This document shows, one piece after another, positions 30,580-39,661 of a stretch of 59,958 bases of DNA. Source of the DNA: Actinomycetota bacterium (lineage in GTDB: Bacteria; Actinomycetota; Actinomycetes; Propionibacteriales; Propionibacteriaceae); the NCBI GenBank assembly GCA_020161755.1, contig JAIUOS010000026.1, forward strand, positions 1 to 59,958. Direction: 5' to 3'. Position 1 is the stretch's first letter, and each line of letters begins with the position of its first letter. Under the pieces are notes generated by a model. The model saw only the letters and a program-made list of their open reading frames with translations. It did not search any database and had not been told where the DNA came from. The translations under genes were made by a program, and so were the position numbers.

Positions 30580-33473
30580 TGCTGCGTCGACTCGTGGTTG
30601 GTGTCGGGTCGCTGGTCGGCCTGCTTTTTCTCCTGGCCGGAGTGCCCGCGCTCCTACTGACCGTCGGCGCCAACCCGGCCCGCGCCGGCATCACCTCGTG
30701 GAGTGACCTGTGGGTGAGGCTGTCGATGCCCGACAACGGCGGCCTGTTCGCACTCGTGCTGACCATCGCCGCATGGATCGCCTGGGCATACCTGGCCGTC
30801 GCAATCCTCATCGAACTCACCGCAATGGTCCGCCGGCTGCCCGTGCCGAGGATCCGCGGACTCTCCCTGGGCCAGTCGATCGCCCGACCACTGGTCGCCG
30901 GCGTCGTGCTGCTGTTCGTCGCATCCCCGATGCTCGCGGCCACCGCGAGCCCGGCCCACGCCGACCCGATCACCCCGCCCCACGGCCCAACCGCCACCAC
31001 GACCCAGAAGGCTCCCGCCAAGGCCCCGGAAAAGGCCTACAAGACCGTCACGGTCGAGCGGGGCGACAGCCTGTCCCGCATCGCCAAGGAGCGGCTGGGC
31101 AACGGCCACAACTGGGGCGGCATCTTCGACGCGTCGAAAGGCATCGAGCAGCCCGGCGGCCGCCACCTGACCGACCCCGACGAGATCGACGTCGGCTGGA
31201 CACTCCGGGTACCGGTTAAGCACCACAAGACCCACCAGGACCAGCAGAACCAACCGGACGCCATCAGCTCGGCGGGTCAGCCGGACGCCACGCCCGCGTC
31301 CGGGGAGCCTCAGGTCGCTGTGCCTGCCGCCGAGTCGCCAGCCACCGTCGGTTCGACGTCCACCGCCCCGGCCACACAGACCACAACCAGCGCCAGCAGC
31401 GTCCCGGACGCTATGCGGGCCCCAGCCACCGAGACCGAGAGCGATCCGGTGCCGCTGTGGGCGCCGGCTGCTGGGGTGGGCACCGTGGTGGCCGCCGGCG
31501 TGATCAGCCTGGTCGCATACCGGCGCCGCCGCCGGATGCGCAGCTGGAGGCCGGGGCTGCAGGTCCCGATGCCGCCGGCCCCGACGTCCGCGACGGAGCA
31601 GGAGCTGCGGGCCGCGGCCGCCCCGCTCAGCCTCGACATCGTCGACCACGCGCTCCGGACCCTGTCCGCCAACCTGGCCGACGCCAACACGGCGCTGCCG
31701 CAGGTCCATGCCGCCAGGCTCTCCCCGGCAGCCTTCGAGCTGTTCCTCACCGAGCCCGCGCATCTGCCCGCGCCGTGGCGGGGCACAGCGGACGCCACCG
31801 TGTGGCTTCTCGAGGGCGTCGACGCCGCCGAACTGCCCGACGAGGACCTGTCCGAGATCCCCGCCCCCTACCCGGCCCTGGTCACGATCGGGGCGGACGC
31901 CGAGCAGTCCAACGTCCTGCTCGACCTCGAGTACCTGGGCAGCCTCGGCGTCCTCGGCGACACCGAGACCACCCGGGAAGCCCTCTCCGCCCTGGCGATC
32001 GAACTCGCGGTCAGCCCATGGGCAGACGACCTGACCGTGACCGTCGTGGGCGCGTTCGCCGAGCTCGAGGGCAGCCTGCAGACTGGCCGGGTCCGCTACG
32101 TGCCCACCGTCGAGCTCCTCCTCACCGAACTCCAGCAGCGCACCACCGCCGACCAGCAGGCCCTCACCGCGGCCGGCGCCGGCACAGTAGGCCAGGCCCG
32201 CTCGTCCCGGACCGCACCGTCGACCTGGTCGCCCGAGATAGTGATCATCCCCGGCGAGCTCACCGACCGGCAGCGGAACCTCCTCGCCAACCTCGTCGAC
32301 GCACTGCCCCGGGTGGCGATCGCCGCCGTGACCGGCGCCACCGCGCCGATTGGGGAGTGGACGCTGCAGCTGCACGACGACCGCACCGCCACCCTCAACC
32401 CCGTCGGGCTCACCCTCACCCCCCAACTCGTCACAGCCGCCGCCTACAGCTCGCTGCTGCACCTGGTCGAGATCGCCACCTATGACGACCTGATCGCCGC
32501 CACCCGGGACGACCCCGAAGATGCCCCACAGGCCGCTGAGCGGCCCCAGGAGCCCCCGACAGCCCCCGACGCGGCCAACGACCAGCCCGAGACCGGCAGC
32601 GCCCCGCAGATCGCCGCACAGGCGAGCGTGCCGGCGACCATCATCACCACCGCGAGCCCCGACATCCGGCTCGTCACCGCGCCGCCTGTCTCCCCGCAAC
32701 CGGACGTCGCCGAAGCGGAGGAGAGTAGCGGCCCCACGATCCGGGTCCTCGGCCCGGTCGAACTCGACCGTGCCGACGGCCCGGTCGAGCCCACCAAGCG
32801 GGCCCGGCTGATGGAGTACGCCACCTACCTGCTGCTCCACCCGACCGCGACCGCCGCCGACATCGACGACGCGATCTGGCCAAGCCGCGCGAAAGACGAC
32901 AACACCACCACCCGCAACACCATGAACAGCAAGCTGCGACGGTGGCTGGGTCACGACGAGCAGGGCACCCCGTACCTGCCGCTGAACAGCTACACCTTGG
33001 CCGGCGTGACCAGTGACTGGGGCCGCTGGCGCCAGCTGCTGCCCAAGGGCGCCGGACGCGCACCGAGCGCGAACCTGGTCGAAGCGATCAAGCTGGTCCG
33101 CGGCAGACCGTTCTCCGGCTCGCACCCGCACCGCTACGGCTGGTCCGAACCCGCCCGGCAAGAGATGACCACCGAAATCATCGAGGCCTGCTACGAACTC
33201 GCCCGCCGCCGGCTCATGGAATCCGACTGGCGCGGCGTCGAAGCCGCCGTCGTTATCGCTCTGTCCATCGAACCCGCACTCGAGCACCTGTGGCGACTCA
33301 GGATCCTCGCCGCCCACCACGCCGGCGACACCACCGCCGTCGACGAAGCCAAAGCACGCCTCCTCGCACTCACCGACGAACTCGGCCTCGAACTCGAACC
33401 CGAAACCGAGCAGCTCCTGCAGGACCTGACCGACAACCCCCAGCGCGCCTGGGAGAAAGCGATCGCCCAGTGA
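30579..33473 (+). CDS. Membrane LysM protein with C-terminal BTAD regulator domain
   Basis: A 964-residue protein. Three membrane helices lie within the first 130 residues, a LysM peptidoglycan-binding domain at about 150-208 (TVERGDSLSRIAKERLGN), a Pro/Thr-rich linker, and another helix near 290-312. After a large cytoplasmic part, the C-terminal ~245 residues form a winged-helix plus BTAD unit (TIRVLGPVELDRADG ... SNLVEAIKLVRGRPFSGSHPHRYGW-like). It may sense or bind the cell wall and act with the pilus. This domain pair is common in actinobacterial Tad-like plasmid operons. The three stand-alone BTAD genes downstream resemble its C-terminus. Confidence 0.75.
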   Translation: MLRRLVVGVGSLVGLLFLLAGVPALLLTVGANPARAGITSWSDLWVRLSMPDNGGLFALVLTIAAWIAWAYLAVAILIELTAMVRRLPVPRIRGLSLGQSIARPLVAGVVLLFVASPMLAATASPAHADPITPPHGPTATTTQKAPAKAPEKAYKTVTVERGDSLSRIAKERLGNGHNWGGIFDASKGIEQPGGRHLTDPDEIDVGWTLRVPVKHHKTHQDQQNQPDAISSAGQPDATPASGEPQVAVPAAESPATVGSTSTAPATQTTTSASSVPDAMRAPATETESDPVPLWAPAAGVGTVVAAGVISLVAYRRRRRMRSWRPGLQVPMPPAPTSATEQELRAAAAPLSLDIVDHALRTLSANLADANTALPQVHAARLSPAAFELFLTEPAHLPAPWRGTADATVWLLEGVDAAELPDEDLSEIPAPYPALVTIGADAEQSNVLLDLEYLGSLGVLGDTETTREALSALAIELAVSPWADDLTVTVVGAFAELEGSLQTGRVRYVPTVELLLTELQQRTTADQQALTAAGAGTVGQARSSRTAPSTWSPEIVIIPGELTDRQRNLLANLVDALPRVAIAAVTGATAPIGEWTLQLHDDRTATLNPVGLTLTPQLVTAAAYSSLLHLVEIATYDDLIAATRDDPEDAPQAAERPQEPPTAPDAANDQPETGSAPQIAAQASVPATIITTASPDIRLVTAPPVSPQPDVAEAEESSGPTIRVLGPVELDRADGPVEPTKRARLMEYATYLLLHPTATAADIDDAIWPSRAKDDNTTTRNTMNSKLRRWLGHDEQGTPYLPLNSYTLAGVTSDWGRWRQLLPKGAGRAPSANLVEAIKLVRGRPFSGSHPHRYGWSEPARQEMTTEIIEACYELARRRLMESDWRGVEAAVVIALSIEPALEHLWRLRILAAHHAGDTTAVDEAKARLLALTDELGLELEPETEQLLQDLTDNPQRAWEKAIAQ

Positions 33474-34078
33474 ACTCCCACCCTCGCCTGCTGATCGCCG
33501 GCGCCGCAGCCGCGGCACTCCTGACCGGCTGCACACCCGGAGCAATCGCCGTGCCGACCACCGCGCCTCCGCCGACACCAGCCGCCACCGTCAGCCCGAC
33601 CACCACGACGAGCCCGACCAGCTCGCCGAGTTCGACCCCCACAGTCAGTCCGACCACCGACTGGAATGCCGAGCAGAAGAAATCCGTTGCGGCCGTTGAG
33701 GGCTACCTCCGGTTGAGCGACAAGTTCCTCGCCGATCCGAAAGGCACGAGCCTCTACAAGATGTCGAACGAGCTCTTCAAGTACATCAGCGGCGACATGC
33801 TCGAGGCGAACATTGAGTCTTACAAGGCGCTGCAGAAGAGTGGCGAGCACGCTGAGGGAACCATCACAACTGTGTGGATCAATCCGGCCGAGGCGCGAGA
33901 CTCGAAGGGTCGGCTGTGGGTGAACGTATGCCGTGACGCAACGGCCCGCAGATGGGTTTCAAAGGACGGGACCTCCAAGTCAGGGGGAATGACCCTCCGA
34001 CAGTTTTCGGTGCGGCCCGGCGACGGCGTGCACTGGAAGATCTACGGGGAAAAGGCTGGTGAGGGCGTATGCGAGTGA
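33470..34078 (+). CDS. Putative lipoprotein of the Tad operon
   Basis: A 202-residue protein, GTG overlapping the upstream stop (GTGA). It has a lipoprotein signal ending AALLTGC, a Thr/Pro/Ser linker, then a domain starting WNAEQKKSVAAVEGYLRLSDKFLADP, which resembles small surface domains of unknown function beside actinobacterial secretion genes. Likely anchored outside the membrane. It overlaps the next gene by about 10 bases. Confidence 0.7.
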   Translation: MNSHPRLLIAGAAAAALLTGCTPGAIAVPTTAPPPTPAATVSPTTTTSPTSSPSSTPTVSPTTDWNAEQKKSVAAVEGYLRLSDKFLADPKGTSLYKMSNELFKYISGDMLEANIESYKALQKSGEHAEGTITTVWINPAEARDSKGRLWVNVCRDATARRWVSKDGTSKSGGMTLRQFSVRPGDGVHWKIYGEKAGEGVCE

Positions 34079-34863
34079 GGTTGCTGCTATGCCTGATCGC
34101 CGCGCTGATCTTCGTGGGGCTCCAGCCACCGGTCACCGCAAGCGCTGACGCTCACTGCACTCCAAGTGCCGACGGGCAGGTCTGCGGAATCGATGAGGGC
34201 GGTGGTGACGGCGGCAGCGGCGGCACCGGTGGGGGAGGCTCAACCCCGAAGTACCCGAAGTGCTCCGCTATGCCCGCCGGCGCCATCCTTCTTCTCTTCG
34301 GCGTCTCTCCGGACACCATTCCGGACATCAAGCCCGACTGGAAGATGATCACCTGCGAGATGGGGGACGGGAGTCTACGGCACGCGTACATGGAGCGGGT
34401 TGACCCGGAGGCCATCGCTCGAGCGTTGCTGGCCCAGATGGAGCTGAAGCCCATCGACATGGGCATGGTGCCCCGCGAAGGAGCGAACAGGATGGCTTTG
34501 GTCGGTCTGCCGGTGTGGATGTGGGTCGACGACCCGACCCGTGCCACGTGGGGCCCGTACTCGATCAGCGCTGGCGGGATCTCGATGACCGCCCGGGCGA
34601 CGAAGGTTGTGTGGGACATGGGCACAGGCGACAAGGTGACCTGCGACAAGGGCACCGAATGGACCAAGGCCGACGGCAAGAAGAAGTCCCCGACCTGCGG
34701 CTACGTCTACGACAAGCAGGGACGGTACGAGGTCACCGCGACGAGCTCCTGGCGGGCCGACTGGCGCGGCTACGGCCAGTCGGGCACTTTCCGGTTCGCG
34801 CTGCAGAGCGACCGGTCGCTGCCGGTGGGCGAGGTGCAGGTCGTCGTCACCAGCGGACGCTGA
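34069..34863 (+). CDS. Secreted protein of the Tad operon
   Basis: A 264-residue protein with an N-terminal signal peptide (LLLCLIAALIFVGL ... ASADA), a Gly-rich linker and a domain with cysteines (CSAMPAG, ITCEMGD, VTCDKG, TCGYVYD). The end (YEVTATSSWRADWRGYGQSGTF) resembles the ATP/GTP-binding-protein-annotated secreted proteins next to LysM-BTAD genes in streptomycetes. The start could instead be GTG 34075, which overlaps the previous stop as GTGA. Function is unknown. Confidence 0.65.
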   Translation: MRVRLLLCLIAALIFVGLQPPVTASADAHCTPSADGQVCGIDEGGGDGGSGGTGGGGSTPKYPKCSAMPAGAILLLFGVSPDTIPDIKPDWKMITCEMGDGSLRHAYMERVDPEAIARALLAQMELKPIDMGMVPREGANRMALVGLPVWMWVDDPTRATWGPYSISAGGISMTARATKVVWDMGTGDKVTCDKGTEWTKADGKKKSPTCGYVYDKQGRYEVTATSSWRADWRGYGQSGTFRFALQSDRSLPVGEVQVVVTSGR

Positions 34864-34865
34864 TC

Positions 34866-35312
34866 GTGCGCCGCTCACCCGCAGCTCTGGTGCTCACGGT
34901 CGCCATCGGCCTGCTCGACGACGGGAAGGCGCCCTCGGCGAGCATGGTGGCCGAGGAGACCGGACTTCCCGTCGACGAGGTCCAGAGCCATCTCGCACAC
35001 TTCGTCGAGCAGGGCGAACTGCGCACGATCGAAGGCCGAGTCGTGGCCGTCTCAGACCGGATGCGACAGGCGTGCGGGGTCTGGGCGAGCCGAACCCTGG
35101 GCGACGGGCTGAAGTCTGCGCTCACCGGCGCGATCGACGATGCCGCCACCGACACTGAACGCAACCAGCTCACCGCCGCCCTGCAGGCACTGACGGCCAT
35201 CCACCCCGGCGTCCTCGAAGGAATCCTCGGCGACTACCTCTTCCGTTACGACTTCGTCGACCACCAGGCGCTCGGGGACATCCGGGCGACACCCAGCACG
35301 AACTCGCGCTGA
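34866..35312 (+). CDS. Winged-helix-like hypothetical protein
   Basis: A 148-residue protein starting GTG 34866, two bases after the previous stop. The N-terminal ~70 residues read as a winged helix (ASMVAEETGLPVDEVQSHLAHFVEQGEL, then GRVVAVSDR). The remainder is helical. It ends the Tad operon and may regulate it; there is no direct evidence for a target. Confidence 0.55.
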   Translation: MRRSPAALVLTVAIGLLDDGKAPSASMVAEETGLPVDEVQSHLAHFVEQGELRTIEGRVVAVSDRMRQACGVWASRTLGDGLKSALTGAIDDAATDTERNQLTAALQALTAIHPGVLEGILGDYLFRYDFVDHQALGDIRATPSTNSR

Positions 35313-35443
35313 AACCTTGCCCCACGCAGGGCAGGGTGAGAGTCTGGTCTGGACCCGATCCGAAAATGGGGCGGACCCCGGCGGTGCTACCAACACCGGC
35401 CGAGGCCCTGAGGACACCTAGCTCACGGCATAGGAGGTCCCTA

Positions 35444-36100
35444 ATGGGACACGCTACAGACATCCCGGCATCGACTTCCAGCGGGCATCGCATGCCCCGG
35501 CTCCGGGTCCTCGGGCCCGTGCAGCTCGAGGCGTTCGGCCCCCTCCCAGACAGCTCCCACCGTGCACGACTGGCCGAGCTTGCCGCCCTCCTGGCCCTGG
35601 TGCCCGACGTCACGCCGACAGCGATCGACGAAGCGATCTGGCCGGACAGGCCACGGGAGGACAACCAGGTCACCCGTCACACGGCGCTGTCGCGACTGCG
35701 GCGCTGGCTCGGCACCGACGAGGCCGGCCCGTTCCTGGCTCGCACCTCGCTGCAGCTGAGGATCGTCACCGACTGGGACGCGTTCCTGGCTCTCGTGGGT
35801 GGGGATCCGGCCAGGACGGGGGAGCGGTCGACCGCCGAATTGGTTGCCGCTTTGCACCTGGTACGTGGCGTGCCCTTCGCCGGGGTGCATCCGCGCCGCT
35901 ACGCGTGGGCGGACCGGCTCCGGGTCGAGATGTGCCTGCGGATCGCAGCTGCGGCCCGCGAGGTAGCCCACCGTGCGGCGGTCTCAGATCGGGATCTGGC
36001 GATGTGGGCCGCAGCGATCGGAGTGCAGGCGATACCTGGCGACGAGAAGCTCTCGTGGGCGCTTCGGGGCAAGCGGAGCCCGCAGCTGGCGGGTCACTGA
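35444..36100 (+). CDS. Stand-alone BTAD regulator, copy 1
   Basis: A 218-residue protein, ATG 35444 after AGGAGG. Winged-helix part (MPRLRVLGPVQLEAFGPL ... RLAELAALLALV) and BTAD part (WDAFLALVGGDPARTGERS ... MCLRIAAAAREVAHRAA). Nearly identical at DNA level to copies at 37390-38025 and 48033-48638, with homology starting at CCCGGCATCGACTTC in all three. It resembles the C-terminal unit of the LysM-BTAD protein without the membrane and LysM parts. Bases upstream (35399-35456) share motifs with the sequence that follows tnpB. It may antagonise or mimic the parent. Coupled to the GIY-YIG gene by an overlapping stop-start (TGATG). Confidence 0.7.
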   Translation: MGHATDIPASTSSGHRMPRLRVLGPVQLEAFGPLPDSSHRARLAELAALLALVPDVTPTAIDEAIWPDRPREDNQVTRHTALSRLRRWLGTDEAGPFLARTSLQLRIVTDWDAFLALVGGDPARTGERSTAELVAALHLVRGVPFAGVHPRRYAWADRLRVEMCLRIAAAAREVAHRAAVSDRDLAMWAAAIGVQAIPGDEKLSWALRGKRSPQLAGH

Positions 36101-36786
36101 TGGCCCGGTCTAGGCCGCACGAGGGGTCGGCGGCAGCCGGACGGGCTGAGTTCACCAGGGAGACGAGTCTCTATCGGTACTACGACCAACTCGGGCTGCT
36201 GCTCTACGTCGGCATCACGGACCGGTCGATTCGCCGCAACGACGAACACAACACCAAGGAGTGGTGGAAGTTCGTTGTCCGACAGGAGGTCGAGCACTTT
36301 GCGACGAGAGACCTAGCGCTGGGGGCCGAGAAGGACTGGATTATCAAGAAGCGACCCCCTTTCAACGTCCAGCACAACCTCGGCCACGCAGAGCTCCGTT
36401 CGGCATACTTGGAGTTCAGGGCACAGGGCGGAAACGCTGCCGAGCTGATTCCACGGGTGTTGCCCAAGCGTCTCCCACTCACGGCCACGCTTCGCATCGA
36501 GAGTCGACTCGTCCTGGAGTCCGAGGAAGCACGGTTCGACCTTCTAGATCTGGCCGAAGTGGCGCCTTGCATCGTCGCTTCCGGCGGCCGCCGCGCGAGA
36601 ATCCTCGGCGTCGATGTCGTTGGTGGACGGCTGAGAATCCTGGTCCATACACGCGACGCGAAGGACTGTAGGGGGGCCCATCTGGTCATTCGGTTCCCGA
36701 GTTGCCTCGCGGAACGCGTCACGATGAAGCAGCTTGAGCTGGAGTTCTCCCGGCCCAGGCGTTGGCGAGGTCCGGTTCAGCCGTGA
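36100..36786 (+). CDS. GIY-YIG nuclease-domain protein
   Basis: A 228-residue protein, ATG overlapping the BTAD copy 1 stop. The N-terminal ~110 residues show SLYRYYDQLGLLLYVGITDRS (GIY-YIG core in variant form), a conserved Arg (DRSIRRNDEHN), then VEHFATRDLALGAEKDWIIKKRPPFN with the catalytic-type Glu and Asn. This is like plasmid and phage GIY-YIG nucleases. The C-terminal half is unknown. It would cut DNA; whether it is a homing-type or defence nuclease is not clear. Confidence 0.7.
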   Translation: MARSRPHEGSAAAGRAEFTRETSLYRYYDQLGLLLYVGITDRSIRRNDEHNTKEWWKFVVRQEVEHFATRDLALGAEKDWIIKKRPPFNVQHNLGHAELRSAYLEFRAQGGNAAELIPRVLPKRLPLTATLRIESRLVLESEEARFDLLDLAEVAPCIVASGGRRARILGVDVVGGRLRILVHTRDAKDCRGAHLVIRFPSCLAERVTMKQLELEFSRPRRWRGPVQP

Positions 36787-36971
36787 GGAAGACCGCCACC
36801 CACCCCCGGCGACACCTCCATGGACACCACAGCCGAAGTCCACACTTGCCCGCGGCGGCAACGCCAGCGTCGACCGCTGACAGGACGCTCTCGCACCCCC
36901 GTCGACCCCGCACTGGATGCGGGCGACGTTGAGCGGCTGCGGCCCGCACGCGAGATCCGCGATCGATGGGT

Positions 36972-37392
36972 TCAGCTCTTGGGGAGTCTTGGGGTGCTCG
37001 GCTTCTTGAAGGCGGCGACGCGTTTGATTATTGCGTCGGGGTGCTGCCTTTTCGGTGCCGAAGACCCCGCCCTTGCCGTCGAACCACTTGATGACCTCAG
37101 TTCGAGGAACTGTCTTGGGTGGGATGCCCATGACCTTGGCGAAGTTTCCTTGGACGGCGTCGCGTGCGGCGTCCTGCAGTTGCTCGGTGTGCGTGGCTGC
37201 TTCCCGGTCTTTCTGGGCCGTGGCGGCTTGGGGGACGAGTGTCCATTCTGCACGCTTGCCATAGGACTGGCGGATGAGGAGGCCGGCATCGAGGAGTTCG
37301 CCGCACAGCTTGCTGATGTGCGGCGGTCGAAACCCGGTTGCTGCGCAGAGGTCGTTGGTGAAGGCTGTGCCGCCCAAGTCGCGGAGGGCGTG
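36972..37392 (-). pseudogene. Truncated, frameshifted paralog of the winged-helix gene at 39930
   Basis: The minus strand matches residues from about the middle of the 39930-40697 protein to its end: RDLGGTAFTNDLCAATGF ... GLLIRQSYGKRAEWTLVPQA, then a frame change, and the same ending RLPKS. The 5' half is gone, replaced exactly by BTAD copy 2. Flanking bases on the left (from about 36783) also match bases after the tnpB end (from about 39574), so a block of about a kilobase was duplicated. Confidence 0.75.
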
Positions 37393-38025
37393 GATATCCC
37401 GGCATCGACTTCCAGCGGGCATCGCATGCCGCGGCTCCGGGTTCTCGGCCCGGTCCAGCTCGAGGCGTTCGGCCCTCTCCCAGACAGCTCCCACCGCGCA
37501 CGACTGGGCGAGCTCGCCGCTCTCCTGGCGTTGGTGCCTGGTGTGACGCCGACGGCGGTCGACGAAGCGATCTGGCCGGACAGGCCGCGGGAGGACAACC
37601 AGGTGACCCGGCACACGGCGTTGTCGCGGCTGCGGCGTTGGCTCGGCGCCGACGAGGCTGGACCGTTCCTGGCCCGCAGCTCGCTGCAGCTGCGGATCGT
37701 CACCGACTGGGAGGCGTTCCTGGCCTTGGTGGGTGGGGATCCGGCCAGGACGGGGGAGCGGTCGACCGCCGAGCTGGCCGCCGCTTTGCACCTGGTGCGT
37801 GGGGTGCCGTTCGCCGGGGTGCATCCTCGCCGCTACTGGTGGGCCGACCGGCTCCGGGTCGAGATGTGCCTGCGGATCGCCGCTGCTGCTCGTGAGGTCG
37901 CTCACCGTGCCGCGGTGTCGGATCGGGATCTGGCGATGTGGGCCGCAGCGATCGGACTGCAGGTGATGCCGGGCGACGAGCATCTTTCCGGCTGCTTGAC
38001 GCACACGGTCCGGCTGACGGCCTGA
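37390..38025 (+). CDS. Stand-alone BTAD regulator, copy 2
   Basis: About 211 residues from GTG 37390, or 199 from ATG 37426. It is nearly identical to copies 1 and 3 across the winged-helix and BTAD parts, diverging only at the last ~20 residues. It lacks an obvious ribosome binding site because the homology block was placed straight onto the truncated winged-helix gene. It is followed 44 bases on by an intact tnpB, in the same order as copy 3 and its decayed tnpB. Confidence 0.65.
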   Translation: MDIPASTSSGHRMPRLRVLGPVQLEAFGPLPDSSHRARLGELAALLALVPGVTPTAVDEAIWPDRPREDNQVTRHTALSRLRRWLGADEAGPFLARSSLQLRIVTDWEAFLALVGGDPARTGERSTAELAAALHLVRGVPFAGVHPRRYWWADRLRVEMCLRIAAAAREVAHRAAVSDRDLAMWAAAIGLQVMPGDEHLSGCLTHTVRLTA

Positions 38026-38068
38026 GGGGCAAGGGGCTGTGTCCGAGGGTGCGCCTACGGTCGCTGGC

Positions 38069-39661
38069 ATGGACCGTGAGCCTGGGGTGATGCTGCGAGC
38101 GTGGAAGGTCTGCTTGGACCCGACCCGCGAGCAGCAGGCCGCTCTGGCCCGGAACGCCGGCGCCGCCCGGTGGGCGTTCAATTACGCCCTCGGTCGCAAG
38201 GTCATCGCACACCGCGCATTCACCGCCGCCCGCAACCGGGCCCTCGAAGGGGTCACCGAGCCGAGCCCTGTCCAGCTGAAGGCCGCCGCGGCGTCCGCCC
38301 GGGCTGTGGCGGGCAGGATCCCGTCCTCGTTTGAGAACCTGGCCGCGTGGCGGCTTGAGCGGGGCGACGCCCGGCTCGGGACGGATGGGGTGTCGCCGTG
38401 GTGGCGGGAGGTGTCCTCGTACACGATGAGTTCGGCGATGCGGGACGCGGACGCCGCGTTCAAGGCGTGGCTGGACTCGATCGCCGGCCGCAGAGCAGGC
38501 CGCCCGGTTGGCTACCCCCGGTTCAAGAAACGTGGCCGCTGCCGTGATAGCTTCCGGATCCACCACGACGTGAAGAAGCCGACCATCCGCGTGGATGACG
38601 CCCGGCATGTGCTGATTCCCACGATCGGCAGGGTGCGGCTCCACTCCAACCTGCGCAGGCTGATCCGGCTCCAGACCCGCGACGAGCTGCAGGTCCAGTC
38701 GGTGACCGTGTCGCGGCAGGGTGATCGCTGGTACGCCTCGATCCTGATCGCCCACCCCGCACCCCAAGTCTCGGCGTCACGCCGCCAGCGGGCCGCCGGC
38801 ACGATCGGTGTGGACCTGGGAGTCGCTGTGGCCGCGACCCTGTCGGACGGCACCGTCATCCCGAACCCGCGCCACGGCCGCCGGGCCGCTGCCCGTCTGG
38901 CGAAGGCGCAGCGGGCCCATGCCCGCACCCAGCGTGGATCCGTGAACCGGGCGAAGGCGGCGCGGAGGGTCGGCCGGATCCAGGCCGAGCTTGCCGAGCG
39001 CCGGGCCGGCTGGATCCACCAGGTCACCAAGCAACTCACCACCGGATGGGCGGTGGTCGCGGTAGAGGACCTGAACGTGGCCGGGATGACCAGGTCCGCA
39101 CGGGGCACCATCGAGAACCCCGGACGGCAGGTCCGCCAGAAGGCCGGCCTGAACCGGGCCATCCTCGACATCGCGTTCGGCGAGGTTCGCCGCCAGCTCG
39201 CCTACAAGACCGGCTGGTACGGCTCCCGGCTGGTCGTGGTCGACCGGTGGCTGCCGTCCTCGAAGACTTGCAGCGTCTGCGGATGGGCCCACCCGGAGCT
39301 CACCCTGGCTGACCGGGTGTTCCGCTGCGGGCAGTGCGGCCTGGTCCTCGATCGTGACCTGAACGCAGCCCGCAACATCGCCGCAGCCGCAGCGGCCCCT
39401 CTGACCCTGACCGGCCCCACACCCACCGGTAGCCGCACGCTGGCGAGACCCAAGCCAGCCGCGACCACCGCCGGCCGGTCACAGCCCGACACCCGCGACA
39501 AGCGGGATCCCGAGGCTTCATATCGGGTGCCCACGGAGCCAGACCCGGCCACGGCCAGGCCCGGCGTCGATGTGAGGAAGACCACCACCCACCAGTGGCG
39601 GCCACCCCGGCAGAGCAATCCGCCGGCGTTCCCACGCCGAGCCGCACCGCTAGTCCGCTAG
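38069..39661 (+). CDS. tnpB: TnpB RNA-guided nuclease of IS605/IS1341-type element
   Basis: 530 residues from ATG 38069 (or 38090, which begins MLRAWKVCLDPTREQ in typical TnpB fashion). The RuvC residues are present: D in IGVDLGVAVAA (near 249), E in AVEDLNVAGM (near 332), D in DRDLNAARNI (near 427). The zinc finger CSVCG ... CGQCG lies between (about 400-420). So it should be catalytically competent. The ~85 residues after the last motif are low-complexity and run through the element end. TnpB uses an RNA from the element's right end to guide cleavage. No TnpA is seen, so it needs a partner in trans or has another role. Confidence 0.9.
   Translation: MDREPGVMLRAWKVCLDPTREQQAALARNAGAARWAFNYALGRKVIAHRAFTAARNRALEGVTEPSPVQLKAAAASARAVAGRIPSSFENLAAWRLERGDARLGTDGVSPWWREVSSYTMSSAMRDADAAFKAWLDSIAGRRAGRPVGYPRFKKRGRCRDSFRIHHDVKKPTIRVDDARHVLIPTIGRVRLHSNLRRLIRLQTRDELQVQSVTVSRQGDRWYASILIAHPAPQVSASRRQRAAGTIGVDLGVAVAATLSDGTVIPNPRHGRRAAARLAKAQRAHARTQRGSVNRAKAARRVGRIQAELAERRAGWIHQVTKQLTTGWAVVAVEDLNVAGMTRSARGTIENPGRQVRQKAGLNRAILDIAFGEVRRQLAYKTGWYGSRLVVVDRWLPSSKTCSVCGWAHPELTLADRVFRCGQCGLVLDRDLNAARNIAAAAAAPLTLTGPTPTGSRTLARPKPAATTAGRSQPDTRDKRDPEASYRVPTEPDPATARPGVDVRKTTTHQWRPPRQSNPPAFPRRAAPLVR

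Noticed and set aside
30654-33578. 974-codon minus-strand frame opposite the LysM-BTAD gene
   Set aside because: Gly/Gln/Val-rich shadow; the plus strand has membrane helices, LysM and BTAD motifs and proper coupling.
36544-38181. 545-codon minus-strand frame
   Set aside because: Only its middle matches the winged-helix paralog; the rest is shadow of the GIY-YIG and BTAD genes, so I call a pseudogene fragment instead.
38069-39661. Domesticated, inactive TnpB regulator
   Set aside because: All three RuvC acidic residues and the zinc finger are present, so an active nuclease is the simpler call.
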